Of a stretch of DNA of 35,640 nt, positions 25,724 to 33,074 are shown piece by piece. The notes under the pieces were generated by a model. That model searched no databases. It saw only the letters and a program-made list of their open reading frames with translations, and was not told the origin of the DNA. Within the stretch, counting starts at the first letter, position 1. Each line of letters begins with the position of its first letter. Made by a program: the position numbers and the translations under genes. The DNA is from a virus. Location: positions 1 through 35,640 of the IMG/VR virus record IMGVR_UViG_3300030451_006744; one strand, 5' to 3'.

Positions 25724-26490
25724 TTTATATCCTTTAACTCTATTCTTGGAATTTCTTCACTAAGTGCACTAACCTTACTTACTAGGTGCAAATTAACATT
25801 TTTATCTCTCAACCAATTATACAACGGTCCTGAGCCTTTTTGTACCATTTCATATTCAAAATTTCGATTACTTGTTAAATGGGTCTTGGATTTATAAAAA
25901 TGCTCACCTACCTTGTCGCCACTATCCCACCCAATTGCATATATATTTTTTATACCTACATGAACTGCCATATAAATAACGGTTTCTAGGGTGATACTTG
26001 GACCACAAGGCCTATCAACTCTTTTATCAAAAAGACCTTCATCAAAATTATTATTTTCACAGAGGCGCCCAAGGTTACTTTTTGGATATACTAGTGGATC
26101 CAAAACTCTACAAAATATATCCCACTGTTGTTGGGGAGCAAACCTTGTTTTTGCATAGGATTCTGTGTAGCCACTGGAGGCTATTACTATGGGCCCAGAC
26201 TTGACCCCGTAACGATACCCCGCGTATCCATTTATCATTGGTAAGTTACAGTCGTTTATGAAGTGAAAATCAGTCTCTTTCTCATACTCCAAATATGCCT
26301 GTTTAACTGAAAACGTCAAAGAGTTTGACATTTTTTTCTTCAATTCTTGCTTGTCGACGTGACCTAACGACGGACCAGATGCGAGTATAAACAAACGTTC
26401 ATTTGCGTATGTATCTTTTAAAAAGGCGATTCTTTCATCATACGTCTTTAATCGCCTCAACTCTCGTTTTAATTGTCTAGTCTTCTTCAT
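25720..26490 (-). CDS. GT42/DUF115-like protein, shorter form
   Basis: A 256-aa protein that shares the fold marks of the protein at 23602. LFILASGPSLGHVD (about 33-46) is the glycine-rich nucleotide loop, FHFINDCN follows, and CGPSITLETVIYMAVHVGIKNIYAIGWDSGD is the characteristic helix-strand-Asp segment. A His (GEHFYKSKTH) comes soon after. It lacks the long N-terminal domain of the other protein. It may be a second sialyl-type or flagellin-type transferase. The start is placed at ATG 26490, overlapping the GT4 gene by 14 bases. A GTG two codons earlier is possible. It is directly coupled to NeuB. Confidence 0.6.
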   Translation of the reverse strand: MKKTRQLKRELRRLKTYDERIAFLKDTYANERLFILASGPSLGHVDKQELKKKMSNSLTFSVKQAYLEYEKETDFHFINDCNLPMINGYAGYRYGVKSGPIVIASSGYTESYAKTRFAPQQQWDIFCRVLDPLVYPKSNLGRLCENNNFDEGLFDKRVDRPCGPSITLETVIYMAVHVGIKNIYAIGWDSGDKVGEHFYKSKTHLTSNRNFEYEMVQKGSGPLYNWLRDKNVNLHLVSKVSALSEEIPRIELKDIK

Positions 26491-27736
26491 CTTCACTTAA
26501 TACAAATTCAACTAGCTCTTTACCAATTTTTAAACTATCACCAGTTACTTCAAGCATATATTCTTTTGCATTTGGGCCTCGTTGGGCATATGCTTCAGGC
26601 TCGTGTTTCCATTCATTATAGGCGGATCGCAATTGCTTTCTTGCTGAAATATAGTCTGTCTCAAACCAGTTACTGTCACACGAATATACAAATGGAAAGA
26701 TTTTGCAGTGGGCAGGCGTTAGATAACTGTTTACAATATAGTTGTTTTTAGGATCTACAAAGCCTACATGTCCGCCCTTATCATGTACAATTACAGGAGT
26801 TTCGTGGACTAGAGATTCAGCAATTGGCAAACCAAATCCTTCTGCGCGGCTAAAAAGCGCAAACAGATCGCTCTCCCTGTATAGATAATTCATTTGACTT
26901 TTTGGAAACAAGCCATAAAGAAGATGAATTTTGCAGCTAGGAGTTTTGGATAGACTGTCGTTCAAGATTGATCTTTTTAAAAGAGTAATTTCATTAGCCA
27001 TCATTTGTTGTTGCTGCTGTTGATACTCAGGTCTAGAATCTTGAATATTTCCATACGTTTTAACAACTAAAGAGCAATCTTCGTTATCTTTAAATTCCAT
27101 TAGATATGCTTTGACGACATTCATCAGGGCTTTTCTGTCGGTCCACTGCCCTACTGTTAAGACGTTAAAGTGGTCAGGGGACAAAAGCTCTTGAGGTAGT
27201 GGTTCAATTTCCGCAGAGCCGACAAAATCGTCATTAATTAAATGAGGCACCATTTTTACAGGCATCGAATTGTCAAATTTCTCTAAACTAGCTTCAAAAG
27301 AATCTTTGTTCCACTGGCACGGGACCACGATTCTGTCTACTTCAAATGCTTTAAGGATATCATTCCATACCGGTGGCATTGCATCTGTCTCCCACACCGT
27401 AACACAGGTTGTGGTCGCTGATTTCGATGCAAAAAACTTAGTTGCGTCTATTTTCCAAGCATAAACAGGAGGATGATGGAATATGTAATGAAAGTCCTCG
27501 GCCTCAGTCCAAGCATCTATCTCTTCGTTGCTGTCAAAAGAAAGCATATTGAGAAATTCAGCTTCTTCTTGTGTTAAAGCACTCTGCTCATCCGCATTAA
27601 TAGAAAGTACTTTTAAATCAATATCTAATTTTTTTTCTTGAATGTAGTCATACATAGAACGCAAATAGCCGCGACCAGCAACGGCGTATCCGCTAGGATC
27701 ACCTAGCTGGCCTTGATATAATATCTTTTTTGTCAT
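26477..27736 (-). CDS. GT4-family glycosyltransferase (1)
   Basis: A 419-aa GT-B enzyme. The C-terminal half has the retaining GT4 signature AEGFGLPIAESLVHETPVIV (about residues 305-325) with the E-x7-E pair, preceded by NVLTVGQWTDRKAL, where the donor-binding Arg-Lys lies. A Gln run (six Q near residue 240) interrupts a helix. The closest relative in the window is the next upstream gene, which shares the QWxDRK block and EFxDNEDxxLxxKT. It overlaps that gene as ATGA. A role in building a host-like surface glycan is inferred from context. Confidence 0.85.
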   Translation of the reverse strand: MTKKILYQGQLGDPSGYAVAGRGYLRSMYDYIQEKKLDIDLKVLSINADEQSALTQEEAEFLNMLSFDSNEEIDAWTEAEDFHYIFHHPPVYAWKIDATKFFASKSATTTCVTVWETDAMPPVWNDILKAFEVDRIVVPCQWNKDSFEASLEKFDNSMPVKMVPHLINDDFVGSAEIEPLPQELLSPDHFNVLTVGQWTDRKALMNVVKAYLMEFKDNEDCSLVVKTYGNIQDSRPEYQQQQQQMMANEITLLKRSILNDSLSKTPSCKIHLLYGLFPKSQMNYLYRESDLFALFSRAEGFGLPIAESLVHETPVIVHDKGGHVGFVDPKNNYIVNSYLTPAHCKIFPFVYSCDSNWFETDYISARKQLRSAYNEWKHEPEAYAQRGPNAKEYMLEVTGDSLKIGKELVEFVLSEDEED

Positions 27737-29052
27737 AAAGTAATAACCGAAGTAGATTGTGGAGAAGACGCCTCAAGTGTCTCTAGGACTGACTCTACAA
27801 ATTTATTTTGTTGAATCTCTTCTGAAAATTCTTTTTCGACGTGAGCTTTTAATTTTTTAGCATCGCTTAGAGCCAAATCATATGACTTGTAAATTTTTCT
27901 CATGGCGCGCATAAAACTTTTTTCATGTGGGAAACACCAGCTAGACTCAGGAATCAGCACTCCATCCCATACTGCTTCTTTTTGAATTGGTTTGACACTA
28001 AAGTCTACCTTTTGTCCCAGAAAACGCATGCGGCCATGCGATTTACGAGCTTTCTTGCCGGCGCCTCTCTTAGTTGTGACATACGCATTCATATAATCCT
28101 TTATACCCCCCCAGTTGGGTGCAACAATTGGTAGTCCAGCTTGGGCAGCTTCAAAAATAGGAAGCCCGAAGCCCTCACCATGGGCAAGATTGATAAAGGC
28201 ATTAACGTTAGGGTGCCTGTAGAGTCCAGCCATCTCTTCATCGGACATATTTCCATGAAGTAAATACAATTTGCATTTTCTAGGCTTTCCATTCCAAGGT
28301 GCTTTATCATAGTTTTTAAGATATTGCTTTAACCTAGCCTCAGTATAAATCCTATCCACGTAAGAGTTCTTAGCTAGACTAGTTTTAATAATCAGACCAA
28401 CATCTTCATTATCATTAAATTCTCGCATAAAACCTTGAAGGGTTTCGGGCAAATTCTTACGGTCAGACCACTGAGCAACCACTAAGAAATTAAATTTTGT
28501 TTCAGGCTTGAAGTCTAGCTCGACTGGTTCTAACTGTTTGGTTGGGAATCCTACAACATCAATTGGCGTAGTACACCTAGCTGAGATTGTATTTCCGGCC
28601 GAATCTCTGCCTTCGTACTCAGTATTTTCAAATGCTGCTTTAGTGTGCTCAGATACTGCAATAATCCTGTCTACATTTTGACATGACTCAACCCATTTGT
28701 GTGAAATAAGGGTTGTTTCTGTGCCTGCTGTATATCCAATATTTTTTGGTGTAATTCTTTGCCATTCTTGTGGAATGGTTACTTGAATAGACGCATCAAA
28801 TGCTAAGACACCTTGCTGCTGACACTGTTGAGCATGGGTTGTAGTGTTTCTGATTACACTGTCCATCTCTCTGCGCTCATCATTGTCGTCGCTAATCCAT
28901 CCAGTCTGCCCCCAATTGGTTGGAGCCAAATATACATCAAATAGATCAGGCCTAGATTTTAGTGCTCTATATGCGAATCTAGCTTGCTCGCCATATCCTG
29001 ATCTGGTGAGTAGTGGGCCTCTAATTAAAACTTTCTTTTTTTGCGTACTCAT
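27733..29052 (-). CDS. GT4-family glycosyltransferase (2)
   Basis: A 439-aa GT-B enzyme. The start KKVLIRGPLLTRSGYGEQARF is the family's acceptor-side glycine loop. FLVVAQWSDRKNLPETL marks the start of the donor-binding half, and GEGFGLPIFEAAQAGLPIVA carries the E-x7-E catalytic pair. A short Lys/Arg-rich insertion (KRGAGKKARKSHGRMRF, about residue 335) is unusual and may contact an anionic acceptor. One base group separates it from the third transferase, whose stop lies at 29053. Confidence 0.85.
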   Translation of the reverse strand: MSTQKKKVLIRGPLLTRSGYGEQARFAYRALKSRPDLFDVYLAPTNWGQTGWISDDNDERREMDSVIRNTTTHAQQCQQQGVLAFDASIQVTIPQEWQRITPKNIGYTAGTETTLISHKWVESCQNVDRIIAVSEHTKAAFENTEYEGRDSAGNTISARCTTPIDVVGFPTKQLEPVELDFKPETKFNFLVVAQWSDRKNLPETLQGFMREFNDNEDVGLIIKTSLAKNSYVDRIYTEARLKQYLKNYDKAPWNGKPRKCKLYLLHGNMSDEEMAGLYRHPNVNAFINLAHGEGFGLPIFEAAQAGLPIVAPNWGGIKDYMNAYVTTKRGAGKKARKSHGRMRFLGQKVDFSVKPIQKEAVWDGVLIPESSWCFPHEKSFMRAMRKIYKSYDLALSDAKKLKAHVEKEFSEEIQQNKFVESVLETLEASSPQSTSVITL

Positions 29053-30330
29053 TTATGCTACCTCCGCAAAATACCAATTTTTGTAATTCTTTCTCTCGTT
29101 CCATGATCCATAATTTTCCACTACATTGTCCATTAATTCAACCCAGCTTTTACAAAAAGATTCAAAGCCATAATTTACCAAAACATGATTTCGACCTGCA
29201 AGGCCCATTTGCAATCTTTCTTCCGCGGTTTTATTAAACATTTCTTCTAGTGCTCCGACGACTAGTTCTTGTGAAAGACGATCTTCGTAGATATAAGGTA
29301 CCTGTTGTGAACCAATGATTGATTTTGAAGTCGGTTCCAAGCCAATTCCAAACCAGCTTTCGCCATCAGTTACTTGCTCTTGCAAACCGCCAGTCATTGT
29401 CACGATAATTGGCGTGCCACAAGATAATGATTCTAGTGTTGCTAGTCCAAACCCTTCGGCATCAGAGATGTTCACAGTTACATCTGCCATGTTATACATC
29501 AACGCCAGAGATTCCGCAGGAAGCTTGTTTGTAGAAAGATAAATTTCTCCATTAGTTAAATTTAAGTTTTCTAGAATAGCAATTAAATCTTGTCCATTCG
29601 GATCTCTTGGCTCAGTGTGCATAATCAATCTTGCCTTATCTCTACCAACCCTATCTAGAAAATCGTTAAACCAATAAATCAAAGAACCGCTCTGTTTGCG
29701 ACGAGCGTTCCTGTTGTTCCAAAAGAAAGTTACCTTATCCTCTAGCTTATCTCCATCATTTAAAAGTGCCTTTGAAAATTCCTTAACATCGTTTGAATCA
29801 AGTGGCTTAAAAATTTGAGATTGTACCGCGTGTGGTAAATAATGAGATTCTACATCTGGTGCTACCGTTTGAACAATGTCATGTGTTAACTTTGAGATAC
29901 AAGCAATTACATCTGTAGAGTTATACCATTTTGCATTAAAGTCTGGGTAAGGGTAGTTGTCCCAGACGTGATAGTAAACCATTGGACATACCGATCTAAT
30001 TTCATCTTCCATTTCCCACAGCCATGGCCAAAATCTAGGATCTGTCATAAACCATAAAATATCAGGACGCTCTGTTCTTAACACAGAACGAATCATTTCT
30101 TGATTTCCATATCCATCTACTGGGTGGATTATCCAATCTTCTCCGTATGGCTCAACCATCTTGGGAGTATAATCAGAGTGCTTAATAGCTCCGCCAAAAG
30201 ATATGATCCTATATTTGCCTGTTTGCAGCAATGCTTCCATTACATATTTTGTCTGCGTGCCAACTCCAGAGGGACTTAGTGGATGGTCCGACAGTGTTAC
30301 AATAGTTTTTTTATCAGTTTTTAATTTCAA
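29053..30330 (-). CDS. GT4-family glycosyltransferase (3), TTG start
   Basis: A 425-aa GT-B enzyme. It begins TIVTLSDHPLSPSGVGTQTKY, with the SGVGTQ loop near residue 20. VTFFWNNRNARRKQSG opens the donor half, and DAEGFGLATLESLSCGTPII holds the E-x7-E pair. It is more distant from transferases 1 and 2 than they are from each other. The start codon is TTG at 30330, backed by GGAG six bases upstream. It is the first gene of the glycan island, and follows the Cas4-like nuclease gene after a 14-base gap without an evident terminator. Confidence 0.85.
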   Translation of the reverse strand: MKLKTDKKTIVTLSDHPLSPSGVGTQTKYVMEALLQTGKYRIISFGGAIKHSDYTPKMVEPYGEDWIIHPVDGYGNQEMIRSVLRTERPDILWFMTDPRFWPWLWEMEDEIRSVCPMVYYHVWDNYPYPDFNAKWYNSTDVIACISKLTHDIVQTVAPDVESHYLPHAVQSQIFKPLDSNDVKEFSKALLNDGDKLEDKVTFFWNNRNARRKQSGSLIYWFNDFLDRVGRDKARLIMHTEPRDPNGQDLIAILENLNLTNGEIYLSTNKLPAESLALMYNMADVTVNISDAEGFGLATLESLSCGTPIIVTMTGGLQEQVTDGESWFGIGLEPTSKSIIGSQQVPYIYEDRLSQELVVGALEEMFNKTAEERLQMGLAGRNHVLVNYGFESFCKSWVELMDNVVENYGSWNERKNYKNWYFAEVA

Positions 30331-30344
30331 TTTTTACTCCAATG

Positions 30345-31112
30345 TCAAGGACAATGGTGTGTTTTGTGAAAATCACACCTTGTGCATGACAATTTATTTT
30401 TCATATATCTTTTACTAGCAATATTATACAATGCATTTTTCAAAAGTTTTAGTGCATTGTCTACTCTTTTGGGGCCAGATGTAACTCGAAAAAATTCTAC
30501 ATTGTTGTTTTTTGCTGTTCTTTTTAGTAGTGCAAAGTGTGTCTCGATCTGTTTTGGATCAATATTGTGCTTTAGCGCGTAAAAATGCTTGTAGAGGACA
30601 AGCTGATATACAACCATAGGATCAGAACGCTTACGAGCGTCCCATCCCCAAGAACAGGATTTCCAATCCACGATATGTATTTTACCATCTGGCGTTCTAA
30701 AAACTGCATCAATAAACCCTTTAAATTTTTTATCCTGTTCAGGAATCTGAACCATTAGTTGTTCTTCGGTTTCTAAAACCTCATATCCCTCGCTAAAATA
30801 TTTCTCTAGTGCAGGCTGAATTAGGGGAATAATTTTAGCTGCTTGTCCACGAAGAGTATTTACCAACTCGGACCTTAGTTCTACACTATCATCTTCTAGG
30901 ATTTTAATTTGTTTTTCAAATTCTGACAGGAATAACTGTTCATCGGACTGTTTTTGTAACAGCTTGTTTTCGCAAATAGTATGAATTGCAGTGCCGAAAG
31001 CTGTATATTCGTTTCCAACGAAACCCTTGAGTCCTTCAACATGCTTAAGCTTGTGATAGAAGGGGCAAGTGTTCCAATCTTTAAGTTCACTAAAAGAAAT
31101 GTGAGGCTTCAT
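30345..31112 (-). CDS. Cas4/RecB-like PD-(D/E)XK nuclease with likely Fe-S cluster
   Basis: A 255-aa nuclease. SFSELKDWNTCPFYHKL opens the family pattern with C16. GFID135AVF, then VD149WKS with K151, is the PD-(D/E)XK catalytic set, and YQLVLYKHFY is the usual QxxxY motif. C243, C246 and C254 in CTRCDFHKTHHCP would complete a four-Cys iron-sulfur site with C16, as in Cas4 and AddB. Phage members process DNA ends in recombination or replication. There are no other CRISPR genes here, so adaptation is not implied. Upstream genes may be partners. The ribosome site is weak. Confidence 0.85.
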   Translation of the reverse strand: MKPHISFSELKDWNTCPFYHKLKHVEGLKGFVGNEYTAFGTAIHTICENKLLQKQSDEQLFLSEFEKQIKILEDDSVELRSELVNTLRGQAAKIIPLIQPALEKYFSEGYEVLETEEQLMVQIPEQDKKFKGFIDAVFRTPDGKIHIVDWKSCSWGWDARKRSDPMVVYQLVLYKHFYALKHNIDPKQIETHFALLKRTAKNNNVEFFRVTSGPKRVDNALKLLKNALYNIASKRYMKNKLSCTRCDFHKTHHCP

Positions 31113-31120
31113 TTAATTCT

Positions 31121-31468
31121 CTACTGTGCAGTGCTTTTTTTAGTAGTTCGTCGGGTACGTCGACGACGAGTGGCTGTTTTCGGCTTACTAGTAGTGGTAG
31201 AGGACGGCTTATTGAGTTCAAACACCCACTCTCCGTGCAGTCTATCGGGATATCGACGATTTTCCAAGACCGTATTACTGCCAACCATCGCACCTAAGTT
31301 TTCACCAAACACTTTTTGAGCAAACGCAAATGCATCATCGGCATCATAACGAATCATTGGAATGTTTTTCCTAGGATTGCACGCTGGCACCTTTGCCGTT
31401 ACTGTTACTGTTCCGTTTTTATTATCTTCAACGCTTGCTTGAACAAAATCATATTTGTTATTACTCAT
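31121..31468 (-). CDS. Hypothetical protein with basic C-terminal tail
   Basis: A 115-aa protein of unknown family. Residues 1-90 are a compact, strand-rich domain (NGTVTVTAKVPACN, then DADDAFAFAQKVFGENLGAMVGSN). The last 25 residues are Thr/Lys/Arg-rich (TATRRRRTRRTTKKS), which suggests binding to nucleic acid. It is coupled to the metallopeptidase-like gene by an 8-base overlap, with GGAG upstream, and is followed at eight bases by the nuclease gene. A DNA-handling accessory role is a guess from tail and neighbours. Confidence 0.65.
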   Translation of the reverse strand: MSNNKYDFVQASVEDNKNGTVTVTAKVPACNPRKNIPMIRYDADDAFAFAQKVFGENLGAMVGSNTVLENRRYPDRLHGEWVFELNKPSSTTTSKPKTATRRRRTRRTTKKSTAQ

Positions 31469-32174
31469 CGTAATCTCCTTTTGTAAGTTTATTAATCTTA
31501 GTATACAATATTGGGCAAACTTTTTTTAGGTATGCCCTATCATTAATAAAATAATCTTCTAAGCCTGTAGCAAAGTACTCTCTTAACGATGTTGCTGCAT
31601 ATGGCGTAATAAAAATTCCCATTAATAGATGTAATAGCTTATCATATCCTACAGTTTTATGCAAGAAATCATCAAGTTTTTTATCATATTCTACGTTCAT
31701 AAACATATTTCGATGCTTTTTTTCAACGTATTCATGTCCATATAATACTTCAAATGCTTGCATTCTTTTTCGTAGAAATTCCTTTTCTAGCATTTCGTCT
31801 GAGTAAATATACCAACCATACGGATGTTCCAGCGAGTGTGCAATCTCATGAATAATGTCATCCACCATATCGCTTTCGTCTGTCTGTTCATTGGAAACGT
31901 AAATCGCTCCTGAGTCATACATTGCCGTAAACGAACCGTTGTTAAGCTCTTGATAGTCACCAACAAAGATCGTATCTACTTCGTTCACTAGGTGTGCAGG
32001 AATTGTATTTTCGATCATTTCTAGCACTTTTACTATATCAACATGTTCAGGTAAAAAATCTTGAATATATACGTAAACATGTCCATACAGTGTATATTCT
32101 CTTCTATTTTTTTCTGACAGCACCGCTGAACTTTTCACATACTCTCGTAAATCTTGCTTTTCTAAATCAGACAT
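31461..32174 (-). CDS. Putative zinc metallopeptidase (HExxH)
   Basis: A 237-aa protein. HEIAH (residues about 109-113) in DDIIHEIAHSLEH matches the zincin HExxH motif, with a Glu-rich helix after it. EYFATGLEDYF (about 205-215) could provide the third zinc ligand (Glu), as in lethal-factor-like peptidases. The N-terminal domain (GHVYVYIQDFLPEHVDIVKV) is unassigned. No signal peptide is visible, so it would act in the cytoplasm. Its target is unknown. It overlaps the preceding acidic-protein gene by eight bases and so shares the 32508 promoter. Confidence 0.65.
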   Translation of the reverse strand: MSDLEKQDLREYVKSSAVLSEKNRREYTLYGHVYVYIQDFLPEHVDIVKVLEMIENTIPAHLVNEVDTIFVGDYQELNNGSFTAMYDSGAIYVSNEQTDESDMVDDIIHEIAHSLEHPYGWYIYSDEMLEKEFLRKRMQAFEVLYGHEYVEKKHRNMFMNVEYDKKLDDFLHKTVGYDKLLHLLMGIFITPYAATSLREYFATGLEDYFINDRAYLKKVCPILYTKINKLTKGDYDE

Positions 32175-32490
32175 CGGCTTCTGCTGTTTCGCCAGATTCA
32201 GCAGCTTGTTCAGCTAGCATTCGCTGGCCTTGATCAATGTCATGAATAGCTTGTCGATATCCACGAATCCAATTTTCTTCGGCCACAGCCATCAAAAACT
32301 CAGGAAACTCATCAGCCATAGTTTCTACAATCATCTCAACTGTAATCTCTTCACTATCTTTTGATTGGCCAACATATTCCAACAATACGTCTTTAAGCGG
32401 GCCTGATTCCCACTCTTCTTCATTTTCTAGATGAGCATGATATTCTTCTAAAGAAATTGATTGAATCTTTGCTTCAGGTTGATCATTCAT
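32167..32490 (-). CDS. Acidic hypothetical protein
   Basis: A 107-aa strongly acidic protein with no known family. EEYHAHLENEEEWE and ITVEMIVETMADEFPEFLMAVAEENW suggest a helical fold. The C-terminus is Ala/Glu-rich. The start was placed at ATG 32490 because GGAG lies seven bases before it. A reading from 32535 would place the start inside the promoter region. It is the first gene after a clear sigma70-type promoter, so it is probably expressed early. Small acidic phage proteins are often host inhibitors or nucleic acid mimics, but nothing specific is seen here. Confidence 0.65.
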   Translation of the reverse strand: MNDQPEAKIQSISLEEYHAHLENEEEWESGPLKDVLLEYVGQSKDSEEITVEMIVETMADEFPEFLMAVAEENWIRGYRQAIHDIDQGQRMLAEQAAESGETAEADV

Positions 32491-32507
32491 ATTTTTACTC
32501 CTATTAA

Positions 32508-32535
32508 AGTATAACATATTATAACCCAGTGTCAA
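32508..32535 (-). promoter_or_regulatory. Sigma70-type promoter
   Basis: On the minus strand TTGACA (32535-32530) is followed by 16 bases and TATACT (32513-32508), near the sigma70 consensus. It lies in the 71-base gap before the acidic protein gene. A second -10-like TATAAT at 32523-32518 overlaps the spacer. The transcript would begin about ten bases before ATG 32490, leaving a very short leader starting around GGAG. It probably drives the 32490-30345 set, perhaps on into the glycan island. Confidence 0.65.
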
Positions 32536-32561
32536 TTAAAAATTTACTTTTTATTTAAATG

Positions 32562-33059
32562 TTATTGATAATTTGGTTTATAATCTTTCAATATTTCATA
32601 AAGTTTGCCGGGTGACAAATTTGGTGTTCTGTAAATCTGCAGCTTTTCCCAACTTACTACTCTAGCTTTTACAAGTGCATGAGCAATCCATTCGGAACAA
32701 TACCATCGATCTCTATGCTTTATTAGATAAGGAAATATTTGTGATAAAATCATTCCTGTCCAATCGTATTTAGCTCCACTTGTGTCGTCTATAAAATTAT
32801 TGAGTTGCTTAATTTGATAATCTCTGACTGGTTCTCTCCAGCTTAGCTGAAAACTAATAAAGTCCCAATCGTTTAAATTTTTTATTTCGTATTTTGAGCG
32901 TGCAGAAACTGTAGCGGTGAGAAATGGTGAAATACTCACCCATGTAATATCATCTGGCATTACCAGTTCTGCGTGACTGTATGGGCTTTTTGTCCACCAT
33001 CGAATTAATCTATTTTTCCAACTTCCTTTGCCTCTATAAAAAGCTACTTTGATTTCCAA
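32562..33059 (-). CDS. Permuted papain-fold (YiiX/NlpC-P60-like) protein
   Basis: A 165-aa protein that looks like the YaeF/YiiX group of circularly permuted NlpC/P60 proteins, in which His comes before Cys. YSHAELV (H29, E31) and RWYCSEWIAHAL (C121) are the likely catalytic positions, with YDWTGMILSQ between them as in the family. These proteins act on lipids or peptides in the envelope, or as amidases. No signal peptide is seen. TTG at 33059, with AGGAA eight bases before it, is the probable start. A gap of 15 bases separates it from PhoH. Confidence 0.65.
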   Translation of the reverse strand: MEIKVAFYRGKGSWKNRLIRWWTKSPYSHAELVMPDDITWVSISPFLTATVSARSKYEIKNLNDWDFISFQLSWREPVRDYQIKQLNNFIDDTSGAKYDWTGMILSQIFPYLIKHRDRWYCSEWIAHALVKARVVSWEKLQIYRTPNLSPGKLYEILKDYKPNYQ

Positions 33060-33074
33060 TGTTCTATTCCTGCC

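Noticed and set aside
27000-27040. CAA/CAG-type short repeat (Gln run) as a repeat element
   Set aside because: It is a six-codon run inside a well-supported GT4 reading frame and not an independent repeat.
13183-30330. The window as a bacterial capsule or O-antigen locus with a prophage nearby
   Set aside because: The island is coupled by overlaps to phage genes at its downstream end and directly abuts a phage-type nuclease gene, on the same strand. No host gene, integrase or att site is seen.
30345-31112. Cas4-like gene as sign of a CRISPR system
   Set aside because: There are no repeat arrays and no cas1, cas2 or effector genes. Stand-alone Cas4-like nucleases are common in phages.
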